From Spiroplasma_E ixodetis_B (GTDB taxonomy: Bacteria; Bacillota_I; Bacilli_A; Mycoplasmatales; VBWQ01): 64,000 nt of DNA. Where the stretch lies: positions 1,240,001 through 1,304,000 of the forward strand of contig NZ_AP028955.1 of assembly GCF_040369795.1 (NCBI RefSeq). Direction: 5' to 3'. The first letter of the stretch is position 1; each line of letters starts with the position of its first letter. Below are positions 32,051 through 42,704 of this stretch, in pieces. The translations under genes and the position numbers were made by a program. The notes under the pieces were generated by a model, which made no database searches, was not told the origin of the DNA, and saw only the letters and a program-made list of their open reading frames with translations.

Positions 32051-32873
32051 ATGAATTGAAATGAATTCAATAGCATATTTCAAAATGAAAACGATTGTTT
32101 GAAATATATAGCGAAGTTGAAAGTAATGAAATGTATCAGGTGTGCTTCTTCTAGTTTGAATGTTTCTGATTTGAGAAGAATAAGATGTTTGAAATGTCAT
32201 CAAACATTTAGTATTCTTCATGACACCGTTTTTCACAAGTCACAAACACCTTTGACATCTTGGTTTTATCTCATCTTTAGATGAATAAACACAAAGAATG
32301 GTATACCATCAAAAGATGTTGCAAGGGAATTGGGTGTGGCATATAAAACAGCTTGAAGAATGGGTCATGAAATCAGAACTAGAATTTGGAATCAAGATGC
32401 AGGGTTCATTGATGATGGCACAGCACAGATGGATGAAATGTATCTTTCACATGTAGGTTTTAAAAAAACAAGGAAGATCCTTGTTGAATAAAACCTTGAT
32501 TGTTGGAGTTTATGAGAAAACCAGCAACAAAATAATTGTGAAAGTATTGAAAAAAGCAGATGAGAAAAACCTTTTATGATTTGTATTGAAACACATTTCT
32601 ACTGGGTGTTGTTTATTTACGGATTCTTGGAAGGGATATGGAAGTTTCAAAAACTTCTATCACAAACATGAAATCGTAAATCATGAAGTTGGTTATGTGT
32701 CATCAACAGGTGTAAACACAAACCAGATTGAATCTGCATGAAAACACATCCGACAAACTTTCCGAACACACATAAAAGTTTCAAAACACAATATTCATTT
32801 ATATGCAAAAGAAGCTGCATATAAATTCAATAAGATACCTAGTTTTGAAACTATAATTTTGTGTTTGATTTAG
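32051..32873 (+). pseudogene. IS1595-like transposase, frameshifted
   Basis: The ATG (MNWNEFNSIFQNENDCLKYI) follows GGAGG. The zinc-ribbon-like part (CIRC..CLKCHQTF) is followed by the first catalytic Asp in AQMDEMYLSH. A frameshift then falls in the internal inverted repeat (32460-32490). The remaining frame has FTDSWKGYGSF and NQIESAWKHI. Total length is not a multiple of three. Damage is small, so the insertion is probably young. Confidence 0.82.
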
Positions 32874-32900
32874 ATACATGTGGGGATAATTTCCTATATT

Positions 32901-32959
32901 GGCTTTTATCTCCATTTATGTGATAAAATTTAAAAATAGTACATAAAGGGATAAAAGCC
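32901..32959. repeat. Palindromic tail, copy at the atp operon (59 bp)
   Basis: The arms GGCTTTTATCTCCATTTATG and TACATAAAGGGATAAAAGCC pair with a few mismatches. As RNA it would form a long hairpin just before the atpF ribosome site. Confidence 0.75.
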
Positions 32960-32986
32960 AAAAAATATTAAAAAGTAGGTGATTTT

Positions 32987-33514
32987 ATGAATTTTAATTT
33001 CAATGATTTAGTATCAGGTGATGATATTGTTAATCAATTATTTCCCAATCTTCCTGTTTTTATTGCTCATATTTTTGCAACATTAACTTTATTAATGGTA
33101 CTTTGAAGATGAGTTTATGCTCCGTTTCGTAAGTCTTTACATTCGCGACATTTAGTAATTAAAGAAAAACTTGATGATGCTGCTTGCAAGCAATCATTAG
33201 CTAATCAAGATCGTGGTGAAGTTAGTCAAATATTAAAAGCTGCTAAAATTGAAGCTCAGGAAATTATTGCTAATGCACAAAATGATGGTTACAATAAGCG
33301 TAAACAAATTATTGATAAAGCGCAAGAAGAGAGTATGCGTATTACTAATCAATCAAATCGTGATTTAGTTCGTGCTCGTAAAGAGGCAGAAGCAAAGATT
33401 AACGAGGAAATCAAAGTAGTAGCATTAGAAGCAGCTAAAAAAATTATTGGCGCTGAAATGAATGCTAAAAAACATGAACAATTAATTACTGATTTTATTA
33501 AGAATTTGGAATAG
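32987..33514 (+). CDS. atpF: ATP synthase Fo subunit b
   Basis: 175 residues. One membrane helix (about 22-45, FIAHIFATLTLLMVLWRW) is followed by a long charged helix of the b-subunit type, which dimerises as the peripheral stalk. It contains YAPFRKSL and heptad-rich Ala, Glu and Lys repeats. Two TGA Trp codons are near the membrane segment. AGTAGGTG precedes the ATG. The IS insertion lies 27 bases upstream and leaves this ribosome site intact. Confidence 0.9.
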
Positions 33515-33526
33515 TGGTGAAGTTAA

Positions 33527-34069
33527 ATGATAGATGAATGATTAGCTAATCAATGAAGTAATGGTCTTTTTCAATTAGCAAGAGAAATAAAAAAAATTAC
33601 TCAATTTGCTGAAGAAAGTAATAAATTAATTGATATTTTTACTACTTATTCAGAATTTATTGATATTACTAGTAGTAGTAATTTAACTATTGAAACACGT
33701 AAACAAATTATTAGCGAAACTTTTAAAAATCATATTGAACCATATATGTTAAATTTTTTCTTTTTGTTGATTGATGAACATCATTTCCAGTGTGTTCGTT
33801 TCATTTTAAAAGAATTTCGCAAATTATGTAATGAATATCAAGATGTAAACTATGGCATTATTTATTCAGTAATAGAACTTTCAAACCAACAAATAAATCA
33901 AATAAAATTGAAAATTGAGAAAGTCATTAAACATAAGATTAAAGTTGTTAACAAGATTGATAAATCATTAATTGGCGGTATTAAAGTTAAAGTACGGAAT
34001 CAAGTTTTTGATGGTTCGGTTAAAGGTCAAATTGATCAATTAAAACAAGAATTATTAAGTCATGAATAG
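33527..34069 (+). CDS. atpH: ATP synthase F1 subunit delta
   Basis: 180 residues, the usual size for the OSCP/delta family. It has an all-helical N-terminal domain, and the C-terminal family signature IDKSLIGGIKVKVRNQVFDGSVK (about 145-167). It joins F1 to the b-subunit stalk. GTGG sits 12 bases after atpF and before its ATG. Confidence 0.92.
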
Positions 34070-34080
34070 AGGTAAAACAA

Positions 34081-35664
34081 ATGTCCTTAAACGTTAATCA
34101 AATTTCAGAAATTATAAAAAGCCAAATTAAAAATTATGGTAAAAAAATTAGTACTAATGAGGAAGGCGTTGTTGTTACTGTGGGTGATGGAATTGCACTA
34201 ATTCATGGTTTAGATAAGGTTGTTAATGGTGAATTAGTATTTTTTCCTAAAAGTAATATTTATGGTATGGTTTTGAGTTTAGAAGAAACTGCTGTTGGTG
34301 TTATTTTAATGGGGGATGACACGGGTATCAAAGAAGGAGATATTGTTAGTAGAACAGGTAATGTTGTTGAAACACCAGTTGGTAATATGCTTTTAGGAAG
34401 AGTTGTTAATGCACTAGGGCAAAAGATTGATGGTAAAGGTCCAATTAAAACTACGAAAACTAGACCGATTGAAAGAATAGCGCTGGGTGTGATGACTAGA
34501 AAATCTGTATCAGAACCTTTAGCAACAGGATTATTATCAATTGATGCAATGATTCCGATTGGCAAAGGTCAAAGAGAGTTAATAATTGGTGATCGTCAAA
34601 CTGGAAAAACAACGATTGCTATTGATACTATTATTAATCAAAAGGGTAAAAATGTTTTTTGTGTTTATGTTGCTATTGGTCAAAAGGCTTCAACTGTTGC
34701 TCAAATTGTTGATAAATTAACACAATTAGGGGCAATGGAGTATACAACTATTGTTGCTGCTACTGCTAGTGAAGTTGCTCCTTTGCAGTATATTGCTCCT
34801 TATACAGGAGTAACTATTGCCGAAGAATGAATGGAAGAAGGTAAAGATGTCTTAATTGTTTATGATGATTTGAGTAAACATGCAGTGGCCTATCGTGCTA
34901 TTTCTTTATTATTAAGACGACCACCAGGAAGAGAAGCTTATCCAGGAGATGTTTTTTATCTTCATTCACGTTTATTAGAACGTGCAGCTAAATTAAATGA
35001 AAAACATGGTGGTGGGAGTATTACTGCCTTACCTATCATTGAAACACAAGCCGGTGATATTTCTGCATATATTCCTACTAATGTTATTTCAATTACTGAT
35101 GGTCAAATTTTTTTAATGTCAGAATTATTTAATGCTGGAATTCGTCCAGCAGTTGATGTGGGTTTATCAGTTTCACGGGTAGGTTCATCAGCACAAATTA
35201 AAGCAATAAAACAAGCAGGCGGAACATTAAAATTAGAATTAGCGCAATTTCGTGAATTACAAGCTTTTTCACAATTTGGTTCTGATTTAGATGAAAATAC
35301 TAGAGCTGTTATTGAACATGGTAAACGTGCCATTGAAATTTTAAAACAAAAACAAAATGAACCATTAAATCAAATTGATCAAGCAATTATTTTATTAGCA
35401 ATTAAAAATAAGACAATTAAATGATTACCAGTAGAAATGATGGATTCTTTTAAAAAGGAAGTAATAACTTATTTTCAAAAACAACAACGAAAAAATTATT
35501 TAAAATTACAGCAATATCAAGCGTTTAGTGAAGAGTTACAAGTGAGCATTAGTCAAGGCATTATGCAGGTTGTTTATAATTTGACCAATAAGTTAAATGA
35601 CTATAATCCTAAAATGTATGGTAGTCTTGAAGAATGGGAAACATTAATTAAAACATTCAAATAA
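34081..35664 (+). CDS. atpA: ATP synthase F1 subunit alpha
   Basis: 527 residues. It is the regulatory nucleotide-binding subunit. P-loop GDRQTGKTTIAID (about 170), the VAIGQKAST segment, VYDDLSKHAVAYR (Walker B region) and PAVDVGLSVSRVGSSAQ (about 358, ATPase alpha/beta signature) are all present. TGA Trp occurs in AEEWMEEG and IKWLPVEM. Length is normal. Confidence 0.98.
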
Positions 35665-35692
35665 TGTATTTAGGAAGGTAAGGTGAAATATC

Positions 35693-36544
35693 ATGGCTCA
35701 AAGCATGGAACAAATTAGACAAAAAATTAAATCTGTTGATACTAGTTATAAAATTACTAAAGCAATGCAACTAGTATCAACAGCTAAATTAAAAAAAGTA
35801 GGTAAAAGAATTGAGATGATTAAACCTTATTATTCTGAAGTTTATGATACATTCAATCAACTAATACCTAAATTAAGTAATTCAATTTATTTAAAAACAA
35901 AAGATCAAGTTATTAATAAAACAATATGAGCCGTTTTTAATTCTAATTTAGGATTATGTGGTGGTTTTAATAATAATTTAAATAAATTAGTATTAGAACA
36001 ATATAAACCACAAGATGAAATAGTTGTTATTGGTAGTAAAGGAGTTTCATACTTTACTAATCATCATTGTAAAATTATGCAATCTTATACTGAAATTAAC
36101 ATTCAATCATCATATAATGATTCACAAGAGATATCTTTGTTGTTACTTTCTAAGTTTAATAATAAAGAAACTGATGCTATTAAAATTGCATATACAAAAT
36201 ATGTAAATACGGTAACAACAATTCCGACAATTATTGATTTATTGCCAATTTTTTCTATTAAAACTAATCAAGAAAGTAATTTAATTCAAACCGATTTTGA
36301 ACCAGACGTTAATACTGTTATTAATAGTGCTATCCCTTTATATGTTGGTGCCATTGTTTATGGTGGATTAGTAGAATCACAAGTGTCAGAGCAAGCATTA
36401 CGAAGATTAGCAATGGAAAATGCTTCAAATAATGCCAAAGAAATGAAAGATAAATTATTAGTAAGTTATAATCGTGCCCGTCAAGGTGCTATTACCCAAG
36501 AAATTTCAGAAATTATTGGTGGCACTGATACCCAATCATCATAA
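35693..36544 (+). CDS. atpG: ATP synthase F1 subunit gamma
   Basis: 283 residues. It is the rotor shaft. The N-terminal helix MEQIRQKIKSVDTSYKITKA and the C-terminal helix around MENASNNAKEMKDKLLVSYN RARQGAITQEISEIIGG are both conserved, and they form the coiled coil inside alpha3beta3. GLCGGFNNN (about 85) is the usual central motif. AGGAAGGTAAGG precedes the ATG. Confidence 0.96.
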
Positions 36545-36561
36545 TAAAGGAGTAAACTAAA

Positions 36562-38124
36562 ATGAAAAATGCAACTAGTAAAAAATCTATAACAATTAAA
36601 GAAAAAAAAGTTAGTGATAAAAATTCTTTAAAAAAGGATAATACTAAAGTTATTGCTAAAGTAAAAGCAAAAGTCACTAAAAAAGTAGTTAATAGCAAAG
36701 AAAATGTTAAAACTAGTAAACAATTACCAACTAAACGAAATATTGGAAAAATTGTTCAAATTTCAGGTCCGGTTATTGATATTCGTTTTAATGATAATAG
36801 TTTACCTAATTTAAATAATGCTATTAGTATTGATAATAATGGTCAAAAATTAATTGTTGAAGTTGCAAAACATATTGGTGATGATAGTGTTCGTTGTATT
36901 TCAATGGGTCCAACTGAAGGATTACTACGTGGTCTTGAAGCAGTTGATTTAGGAATACCAATTAGTGTTCCTGTTGGTGAAGAAGTTTTGGGTAGACTTT
37001 TTAATGTATTGGGTGAAGTCATTGATGAGGGTAAAGAACTTAAAACTAAATTAAAATATCCTATTCATCGTACAGCTCCTAGTTTTGATGAATTACAATC
37101 AAAATCAGAAATTTTAGAAACTGGAATTAAAGTTATTGATTTATTAGCGCCTTATGCTAAAGGTGGGAAAATTGGTTTATTCGGTGGAGCTGGAGTTGGT
37201 AAAACAGTTTTAATTCAAGAATTAATTAATAACATAGCTAAAGAACATGATGGTATTTCTGTCTTTTCAGGAGTTGGCGAAAGAACACGTGAGGGTAATG
37301 ATTTATATTATGAAATGCAAGAGTCAGGTGTTATTAGTAAAACCGCTTTAGTGTTTGGTCAAATGTCAGAACCGCCAGGTGCTAGAATGCGTGTTGCATT
37401 AACTGGTTTAACAATTGCTGAATACTTCCGTGATGAAAAACAGCAAGATGTATTATTATTTATTGATAATATATTTCGTTTTACACAAGCTGGTAGTGAA
37501 GTATCAGCCTTATTAGGAAGAATGCCTTCAGCAGTAGGATACCAACCAACATTATCGACAGAAATGGGTGCTTTACAGGAACGTATTGTATCAACAACAC
37601 GTGGTTCTATTACATCTGTACAAGCAGTATATGTACCAGCCGATGATCTAACTGATCCAGCTCCTGCGACAACATTTACTCACTTGGATGCTAAAATTGT
37701 TTTAGATCGTAATATTGCTGCTTTAGGGCTTTATCCTGCTGTTCATCCTTTACAATCTTCATCAAGAATGTTAGATCCTGCTATTGTTGGTCAGGAACAT
37801 TATGATGTTGCACAAAGAGTTATTGAAACAATTCAACGTTTTTCTGAATTAGAACCAATCATTGGTATTTTAGGAATGGATGAGTTGAGTGAAGAAGATA
37901 AAAAAATAGTAGCTAGAGCAAGAAGAATTCGTAATTTTTGTTCACAACCATTTCATGTTGCTGAAAAATTTTCGGGTTTAAATGGTATTTATATTCCTAT
38001 TAGTCAAACTGTTAATAGTTTTAAACAAATTTTAGATGGTGAATGCGATGATTTACCAGAGCAAGCATTTTTATATGTAGGAACTATTGAACAAGCAATT
38101 GAAAAGGCAAAGAAATTGAGATAA
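36562..38124 (+). CDS. atpD: ATP synthase F1 subunit beta with Lys-rich N-terminal extension
   Basis: 520 residues. The catalytic subunit proper starts near residue 55 with IGKIVQISGPVIDIRF. Conserved elements: P-loop GGAGVGKTVLIQ (about 207; near 150 in most beta subunits), GERTREGNDLYYEM, and the DELSEED motif (DELSEEDK). The first ~54 residues are a low-complexity Lys/Ser/Asn tract without homology to standard AtpD. The start is secured by AAAGGAG 9 bases upstream, and no other good start exists before the core. Confidence 0.96.
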   Translation: MKNATSKKSITIKEKKVSDKNSLKKDNTKVIAKVKAKVTKKVVNSKENVKTSKQLPTKRNIGKIVQISGPVIDIRFNDNSLPNLNNAISIDNNGQKLIVEVAKHIGDDSVRCISMGPTEGLLRGLEAVDLGIPISVPVGEEVLGRLFNVLGEVIDEGKELKTKLKYPIHRTAPSFDELQSKSEILETGIKVIDLLAPYAKGGKIGLFGGAGVGKTVLIQELINNIAKEHDGISVFSGVGERTREGNDLYYEMQESGVISKTALVFGQMSEPPGARMRVALTGLTIAEYFRDEKQQDVLLFIDNIFRFTQAGSEVSALLGRMPSAVGYQPTLSTEMGALQERIVSTTRGSITSVQAVYVPADDLTDPAPATTFTHLDAKIVLDRNIAALGLYPAVHPLQSSSRMLDPAIVGQEHYDVAQRVIETIQRFSELEPIIGILGMDELSEEDKKIVARARRIRNFCSQPFHVAEKFSGLNGIYIPISQTVNSFKQILDGECDDLPEQAFLYVGTIEQAIEKAKKLR

Positions 38125-38138
38125 TTGAAGGTGATATT

Positions 38139-38456
38139 ATGGCGTTAAATCTTAAAATTATTACTCCTGATGGTATTTTTTTCGATGGAGAAGTACAGTG
38201 AGTTAATGTTAAAACAACTGAAGGCTATGTTGGTATTCTTGAATGGCATACACCTTTGATTGCTAATATTCAAATATCAAAAATGTCATTTAAAATTAAA
38301 GAAAAAATTCGTAATTTAACGATTTCTGGTGGACTTTTGGTAACTGATTTACATATGATTCGTATTATTAGTGATAAAGTTGAATATACATCAATTTTAA
38401 AAGAGCAAGAAACAAAGGTATTTGATGAACGTATTAAAAGGGTTAGTGTAGGTTAA
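38139..38456 (+). CDS. atpC: ATP synthase F1 subunit epsilon, short
   Basis: 105 residues; most bacterial epsilon subunits have about 130-140. The beta-sandwich domain is complete (ITPDGIFFDGEVQWVNVKTTEGYVGILEWHTPLI and ISGGLLVTD), but the C-terminal helical hairpin is reduced to one short helix. That hairpin is the inhibitory part, so autoinhibition may be weak or absent. This is inference from length. GAAGGTG precedes the ATG, which lies 14 bases after atpD. Confidence 0.92.
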
Positions 38457-38461
38457 TAAAT

Positions 38462-39207
38462 ATGCATGATTCACATTTAATAAAATGAATAATTGAAATA
38501 AGTATTTATCTTTTTAGTTTTATTGCTAGCTGATTTGCTGTAAAAGCAATTCCTTTTAATAAATTTCTTGATCATAAAAGAATAAAAGAATCATGAATTT
38601 TATGTATAGCTAACTAAAGTAATGTTTACTCATATCTTGAAAAACAAAATCAATCGCTTTTTGGTAATGTTTAGTCATATCACCAAATTTTTCAATCACT
38701 TTTTGAAATGTAACATCTTTATTTTGCGCTAAATAATTTTTTAATTCATCTAAATCCTTTATTTTGTGCTAAATAATTTTTTAATTCATCTAAATTCTTT
38801 ATTTTGTGGCTATGTCCTTTTTGATAATTCAAAATTGGTTTTATATGCCCAGTTTCTTTTTTTCTTTTTCTTCATAAGAATAAAGTCTTTCTAGTAATAT
38901 TGAACACTTTACAAATTTCTTTAATTTTCATGTTTGTACTTTCATAGGCTTCGATTACTTTTCTTCGTAAGTCTTCGCTGTATGGTTTTGGCATAATTTA
39001 ATCTTCCTAATCTATTTTAAATATTGCTGAATTGTACTTTTAAATTCAAAAACTGTTTAAATTACATATTATTATTTTACATTATTTATGAGTAAACATT
39101 ACTTTAGTTAGCTATATATTGTTCATTTTTTTTGTAATTTAAGTTTTTATATACTTTATTTTGCAATAAATAATTTTAAAATTTTAAATATTGATTTAGA
39201 TTATTTT
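38462..39207 (+). pseudogene. DUF1146-like membrane protein gene after atpC, disrupted
   Basis: The ATG is 5 bases after atpC. The frame gives one membrane helix (KWIIEISIYLFSFIASWFAV) and then KAIPFNKFL..KRIKESW. This agrees with the short DUF1146/YwzB proteins often encoded at the end of atp operons. A deleted IS630 interrupts it at 38609. A second hydrophobic stretch (FYILYFAINNFKILNI) follows in another frame, and the MITE at 39208 then removes the end. The family call rests on context and topology. Confidence 0.55.
38609..39112 (-). mobile_element. Internally deleted IS630 (504 bp)
   Basis: Both termini are present, but most of the DDE domain is missing (junction near 38667). A ~42-base piece of the transposase around CTAAATAATTTTTTAATTC is tandemly duplicated (38729-38811). 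It is non-autonomous. Confidence 0.82.
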
Positions 39208-39287
39208 GGAACTTTCCTAAAAACTGTGTTTTTTAAATAAATTTTAGTTGTAAAATCACTAAGTTACACAGATTACTAAACATTACC
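39208..39287. mobile_element. ~80-bp MITE with IS256-like ends (copy 3)
   Basis: It is nearly identical to the copy at 15410. The flanks (ATTATTTT and AATATTCT) are similar but not identical. It lies 112 bases before the uvrA start. Confidence 0.75.
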
Positions 39288-39344
39288 AATATTCTAATTA
39301 TAATTGATATTCTTTAATATTAATTAGCAATAATGCTATTAAAG

Positions 39345-39369
39345 TTAATTATATATAGTATATAATTAA
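39345..39369 (+). promoter_or_regulatory. uvrA: uvrA promoter region with perfect inverted repeat
   Basis: Arms TTAATTATATA and TATATAATTAA are perfectly inverted around TAG. The right arm contains a TATAAT -10 (39361-39366), so a repressor bound to the palindrome would block initiation. The uvrA ATG follows 33 bases later with GTGGAGG. No confident -35 is seen. Confidence 0.5.
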
Positions 39370-39398
39370 TTAGAAAGAGCATATAAGTGGAGGAATAA

Positions 39399-42269
39399 AT
39401 GACAGATAATCAAAAATATATTACTGTTAAAGGTGCACGTGAACATAATTTAAAAAATGTTAATATTAAAATTCCAAAGTATAAGTTAGTAGTTATTACT
39501 GGTGTCTCAGGAAGTGGTAAATCATCATTAGCTTTTAATACAATTTATGCAGAAGGAAGGCGAAGATATGTTGAATCACTTTCAGCCTATGCTCGTCAAT
39601 TTTTAGGAAACAGCGAAAAACCTGATGTTGATGCTATTTATGGTTTAGCACCAGCAATTTCTATTGATCAAAAAACTACAAGTAATAATCCTCGCAGTAC
39701 TGTTGGTACTGTTACTGAAATTTATGATTATTTGCGTTTACTTTATGCACGAATTGGAACTCCTTATTGTAATAAGGTTCATGGTCCAATTAGCACGCAA
39801 ACTTTAAAAGAAATGGTTAATAAAATTAAAACGTTAGAAGATAATACTAATATTGAAATTTTAGCACCAGTTATTAATGCTAAAAAAGGTAGTCATCAAG
39901 ATTTATTAGCAAAATTAAAACAAGAAAATTTTTTGCGAGTTAAAATTAATAATAAAATATATAGTTTAGATGAACCAATTGAATTGAATAAATCATTACG
40001 TCATGATATCGATATTGTTATTGATCGTATTAAATTTACCAATGATGATAATACTATTTCACGAATTAATGATGCTTTAGAAGTTGCTTTAAATCATAGT
40101 AATGGTTTAGCAAAGGTTATTTTATCGAAAACAAATGAAACGTGATTATTTTCTCAAAAATATGCTTGTAAAATTTGTGGATTTTCAATTCCCAGTTTAG
40201 AACCGCGTTTATTTTCTTTTAATGCACCAAGTGGAGCGTGTTTTGATTGTAAAGGCTTGGGAATAAAATTAGAAGTTGACGAAGAATTATTAATGCCAGA
40301 TTTAAAATTATCAATTAATGATGGCGGCATTGAGTATTATAAAAACTTAGTTGGTACTAGTAATTTAGAATGACAAAAATTAAAAGTTCTTTGTTATCAT
40401 TATTTAATTGATTTGAATCAGCCATTAAAAAATTTAACAAAAACACAACTTAATTATATTATGCGCGGTAGTGATGAAGCCATTACTTTCAGTATTACTT
40501 CGGCAAATGGTCGTAAATATCCTAATCATGATTATATTGAAGGCATTGCCACTTTAATTGAAAGACGTTTTTTAGAAACAACTAGTGATTTTGCCCGTGA
40601 TTATTATCGTAAATTTATGAGTGAACGCACTTGTTTAACTTGTCAAGGAACAAGATTAAATGAATTTGCATTGGCAGTTAAAATTAAAGATGAAAATAAT
40701 AAAGAAATGAATATTAGTCAGTATACTAATTTAGACATCGAAGAAAGTTTAACATTTATGTTAAATATTAAATTATTACCTTATCAACAAGAAATTGCTA
40801 AATTAATATTAGTAGAAATCATTAATCGTTTAAGTTTTTTAACTAATGTTGGTTTAGGTTATTTAAACTTATCGAGAATGGCACAAACTTTATCTGGTGG
40901 TGAATCACAACGGATTCGATTAGCAACTCAAATTGGTTCAAAATTAACGGGAGTATTGTATGTTCTTGATGAACCTTCAATTGGTTTACATCAACGTGAT
41001 AATGTTAAGTTAATTGAAACTTTAAAACAAATGCGAGATCTTGATAATACATTATTAGTAGTAGAACACGATGAAGATACAATGTGAGCAGCAGATTGAT
41101 TAATTGATATTGGTCCAAAAGCCGGAATTTATGGTGGTGAAGTAATTGCTGAAGGTACACCACAGCAAGTTGCTAATAACCCTAATTCAATTACTGGACA
41201 ATATTTAAATGGTGAAAAATTTATTGTGTTACCTAAATCAAGAAGAAGTGGTAATGGTAAAGTTATTGAAATTCAAGAAGCACAAGCTAATAATTTACGT
41301 AAAATAAATGTTAAATTACCTTTAGGTAAATTTATTTGTGTTACTGGTGTTTCAGGAAGTGGCAAATCAACGCTTGTTAATGATATTTTACATAATAGTA
41401 TTCAAAAGTATTTGGGTTTAAAGGGACAAAGACCAGGAAAACATAAAGCAATAAAAGGGATTGAATTTATTGATAAAATTGTTGCTATTTCGCAAGAACC
41501 AATTGGCAGAACACCAAGGAGTAATCCCGCTACTTATACTTCAGTTTTTGATGATATTCGTGATTTATTTACACAAACACAAGAATCAAAAATTAGAGGA
41601 TATGCTAAAGGTAGATTTTCATTTAATGTACCAGGAGGAAGATGTGAACGTTGTTCTGGCGATGGTGTTATTAAAATTGCGATGCATTTTTTACCAGATG
41701 TTTATGTAACTTGCGAAATTTGTGAAGGAAAACGTTATAATAGTGAAACAATACAAGTTAAATATAAAGGTAAAAATATTTATGATGTACTAGAACTGCC
41801 TGTTGATTTAGCATTAACTTTTTTTGCTAATCATCCAAAAATCCATAAAAAATTAGCAACGATACAAGAAGTAGGATTAGGATACGTAAAATTAGGGCAA
41901 CCCGCTACTGAATTATCTGGCGGTGAAGCACAAAGAGTGAAACTAGCTAAAGAATTACAAAAACGTGCTACTGGCAAAACTATGTATATTTTAGATGAAC
42001 CAACTACTGGTTTACACGTTGATGATATTAAAAGGTTAATTGAAGTTTTAAATAAAATCGTTAATCATGGTGATACTGTTGTTGTAATTGAACATAACTT
42101 AGAAGTTATTAAAGTTGCTGATTACATTATTGATCTAGGACCTGAGGGTGGTAAATTTGGTGGTGAAATCATTGCTACAGGAACACCAGAACAAGTAATA
42201 ACAAATCCTAAGTCTTATACCGGACAATATTTAAAAGCAGTTATTAATCGCGATTTGAATAGAAAATAA
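39399..42269 (+). CDS. uvrA: Excinuclease ABC subunit A
   Basis: 956 residues. It is the DNA damage sensor of nucleotide excision repair. Two ABC modules are present: GVSGSGKSSLAF (about 35) with LSGGESQRIRLA and VLDEPSIGLH, and GVSGSGKSTLVND (about 651) with LSGGEAQRVKLA and ILDEPTTGLH. The zinc modules are visible as CKICGF..CFDCKG (about 257), CLTCQGTRLN (about 411) and CERCSGDG..CEICEGKRYN (about 749). TGA Trp occurs several times. uvrB and uvrC are not in the window. Confidence 0.98.
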
Positions 42270-42324
42270 TTAAAATATTTTCTGTAGTATTCTTGAATTT
42301 TAACAAAAGAAGTGGAGAAATAAA

Positions 42325-42362
42325 ATGTCTTTAGAAGTAGTACCAAATTTAAAAGAAATATA
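42325..42362 (+). pseudogene. 5' stub of a gene cut by IS630
   Basis: AGTGGAGA and an ATG start 12 codons (MSLEVVPNLKEI) that end in the TAG formed by the IS630 terminus. The rest of the gene is not seen after the IS mosaic. Too short to identify. Confidence 0.45.
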
Positions 42363-42704
42363 GCTAACTAAAGTGATGTTTACTCATAAATAATGTAAAA
42401 TAATAATATGTAATTTAAACAGTTTTTGAATTTAAAAGTACAATTCAGCAATATTTAAAATAGATGAGGAAGATTAAATTATGCCAAAACCATACAGTGA
42501 ATACTTGCGAAGAAAAGTAATAGAAGCCTATGAAAGTAAAAACATGAAAATTAAAGAAATTTGTAAAGTGTTCAATATTACTAGAAAGACTTTATTCTTA
42601 TGAAGAAAAAGAAAAACAGAAACTGGGCATATAAAACCAATTTTGAATTATCAAAAAGGACATAGCCACAAAATAAAGAATTTAGATGAATTAAAAAATT
42701 ATTT
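42363..42704 (+). mobile_element. IS630 5' fragment
   Basis: The terminus and the N-terminal helix-turn-helix coding part (MPKPYSEYLRRKVIEAYESK..) run to LDELKNY, where an IS256 end begins. Confidence 0.8.

Larger units (their letters stand above)
32014..32959 (+). mobile_element. IS1595-like element with palindromic tail, between atpE and atpF
   Basis: The core (32014-32894), spacer TATATT and tail (32901-32959) total 946 bp. The 8-bp duplication AAAAAATA lies immediately outside (32006-32013 and 32960-32967). This is the only copy without nested insertions. It is co-directional with the atp operon. Confidence 0.9.

Noticed and set aside
34260..34565. 101-codon minus-strand frame inside atpA
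   Set aside because: Antisense to a conserved coding region; no start signals. The same applies to 35103-35333, 30129-30311 and 36513-36698.
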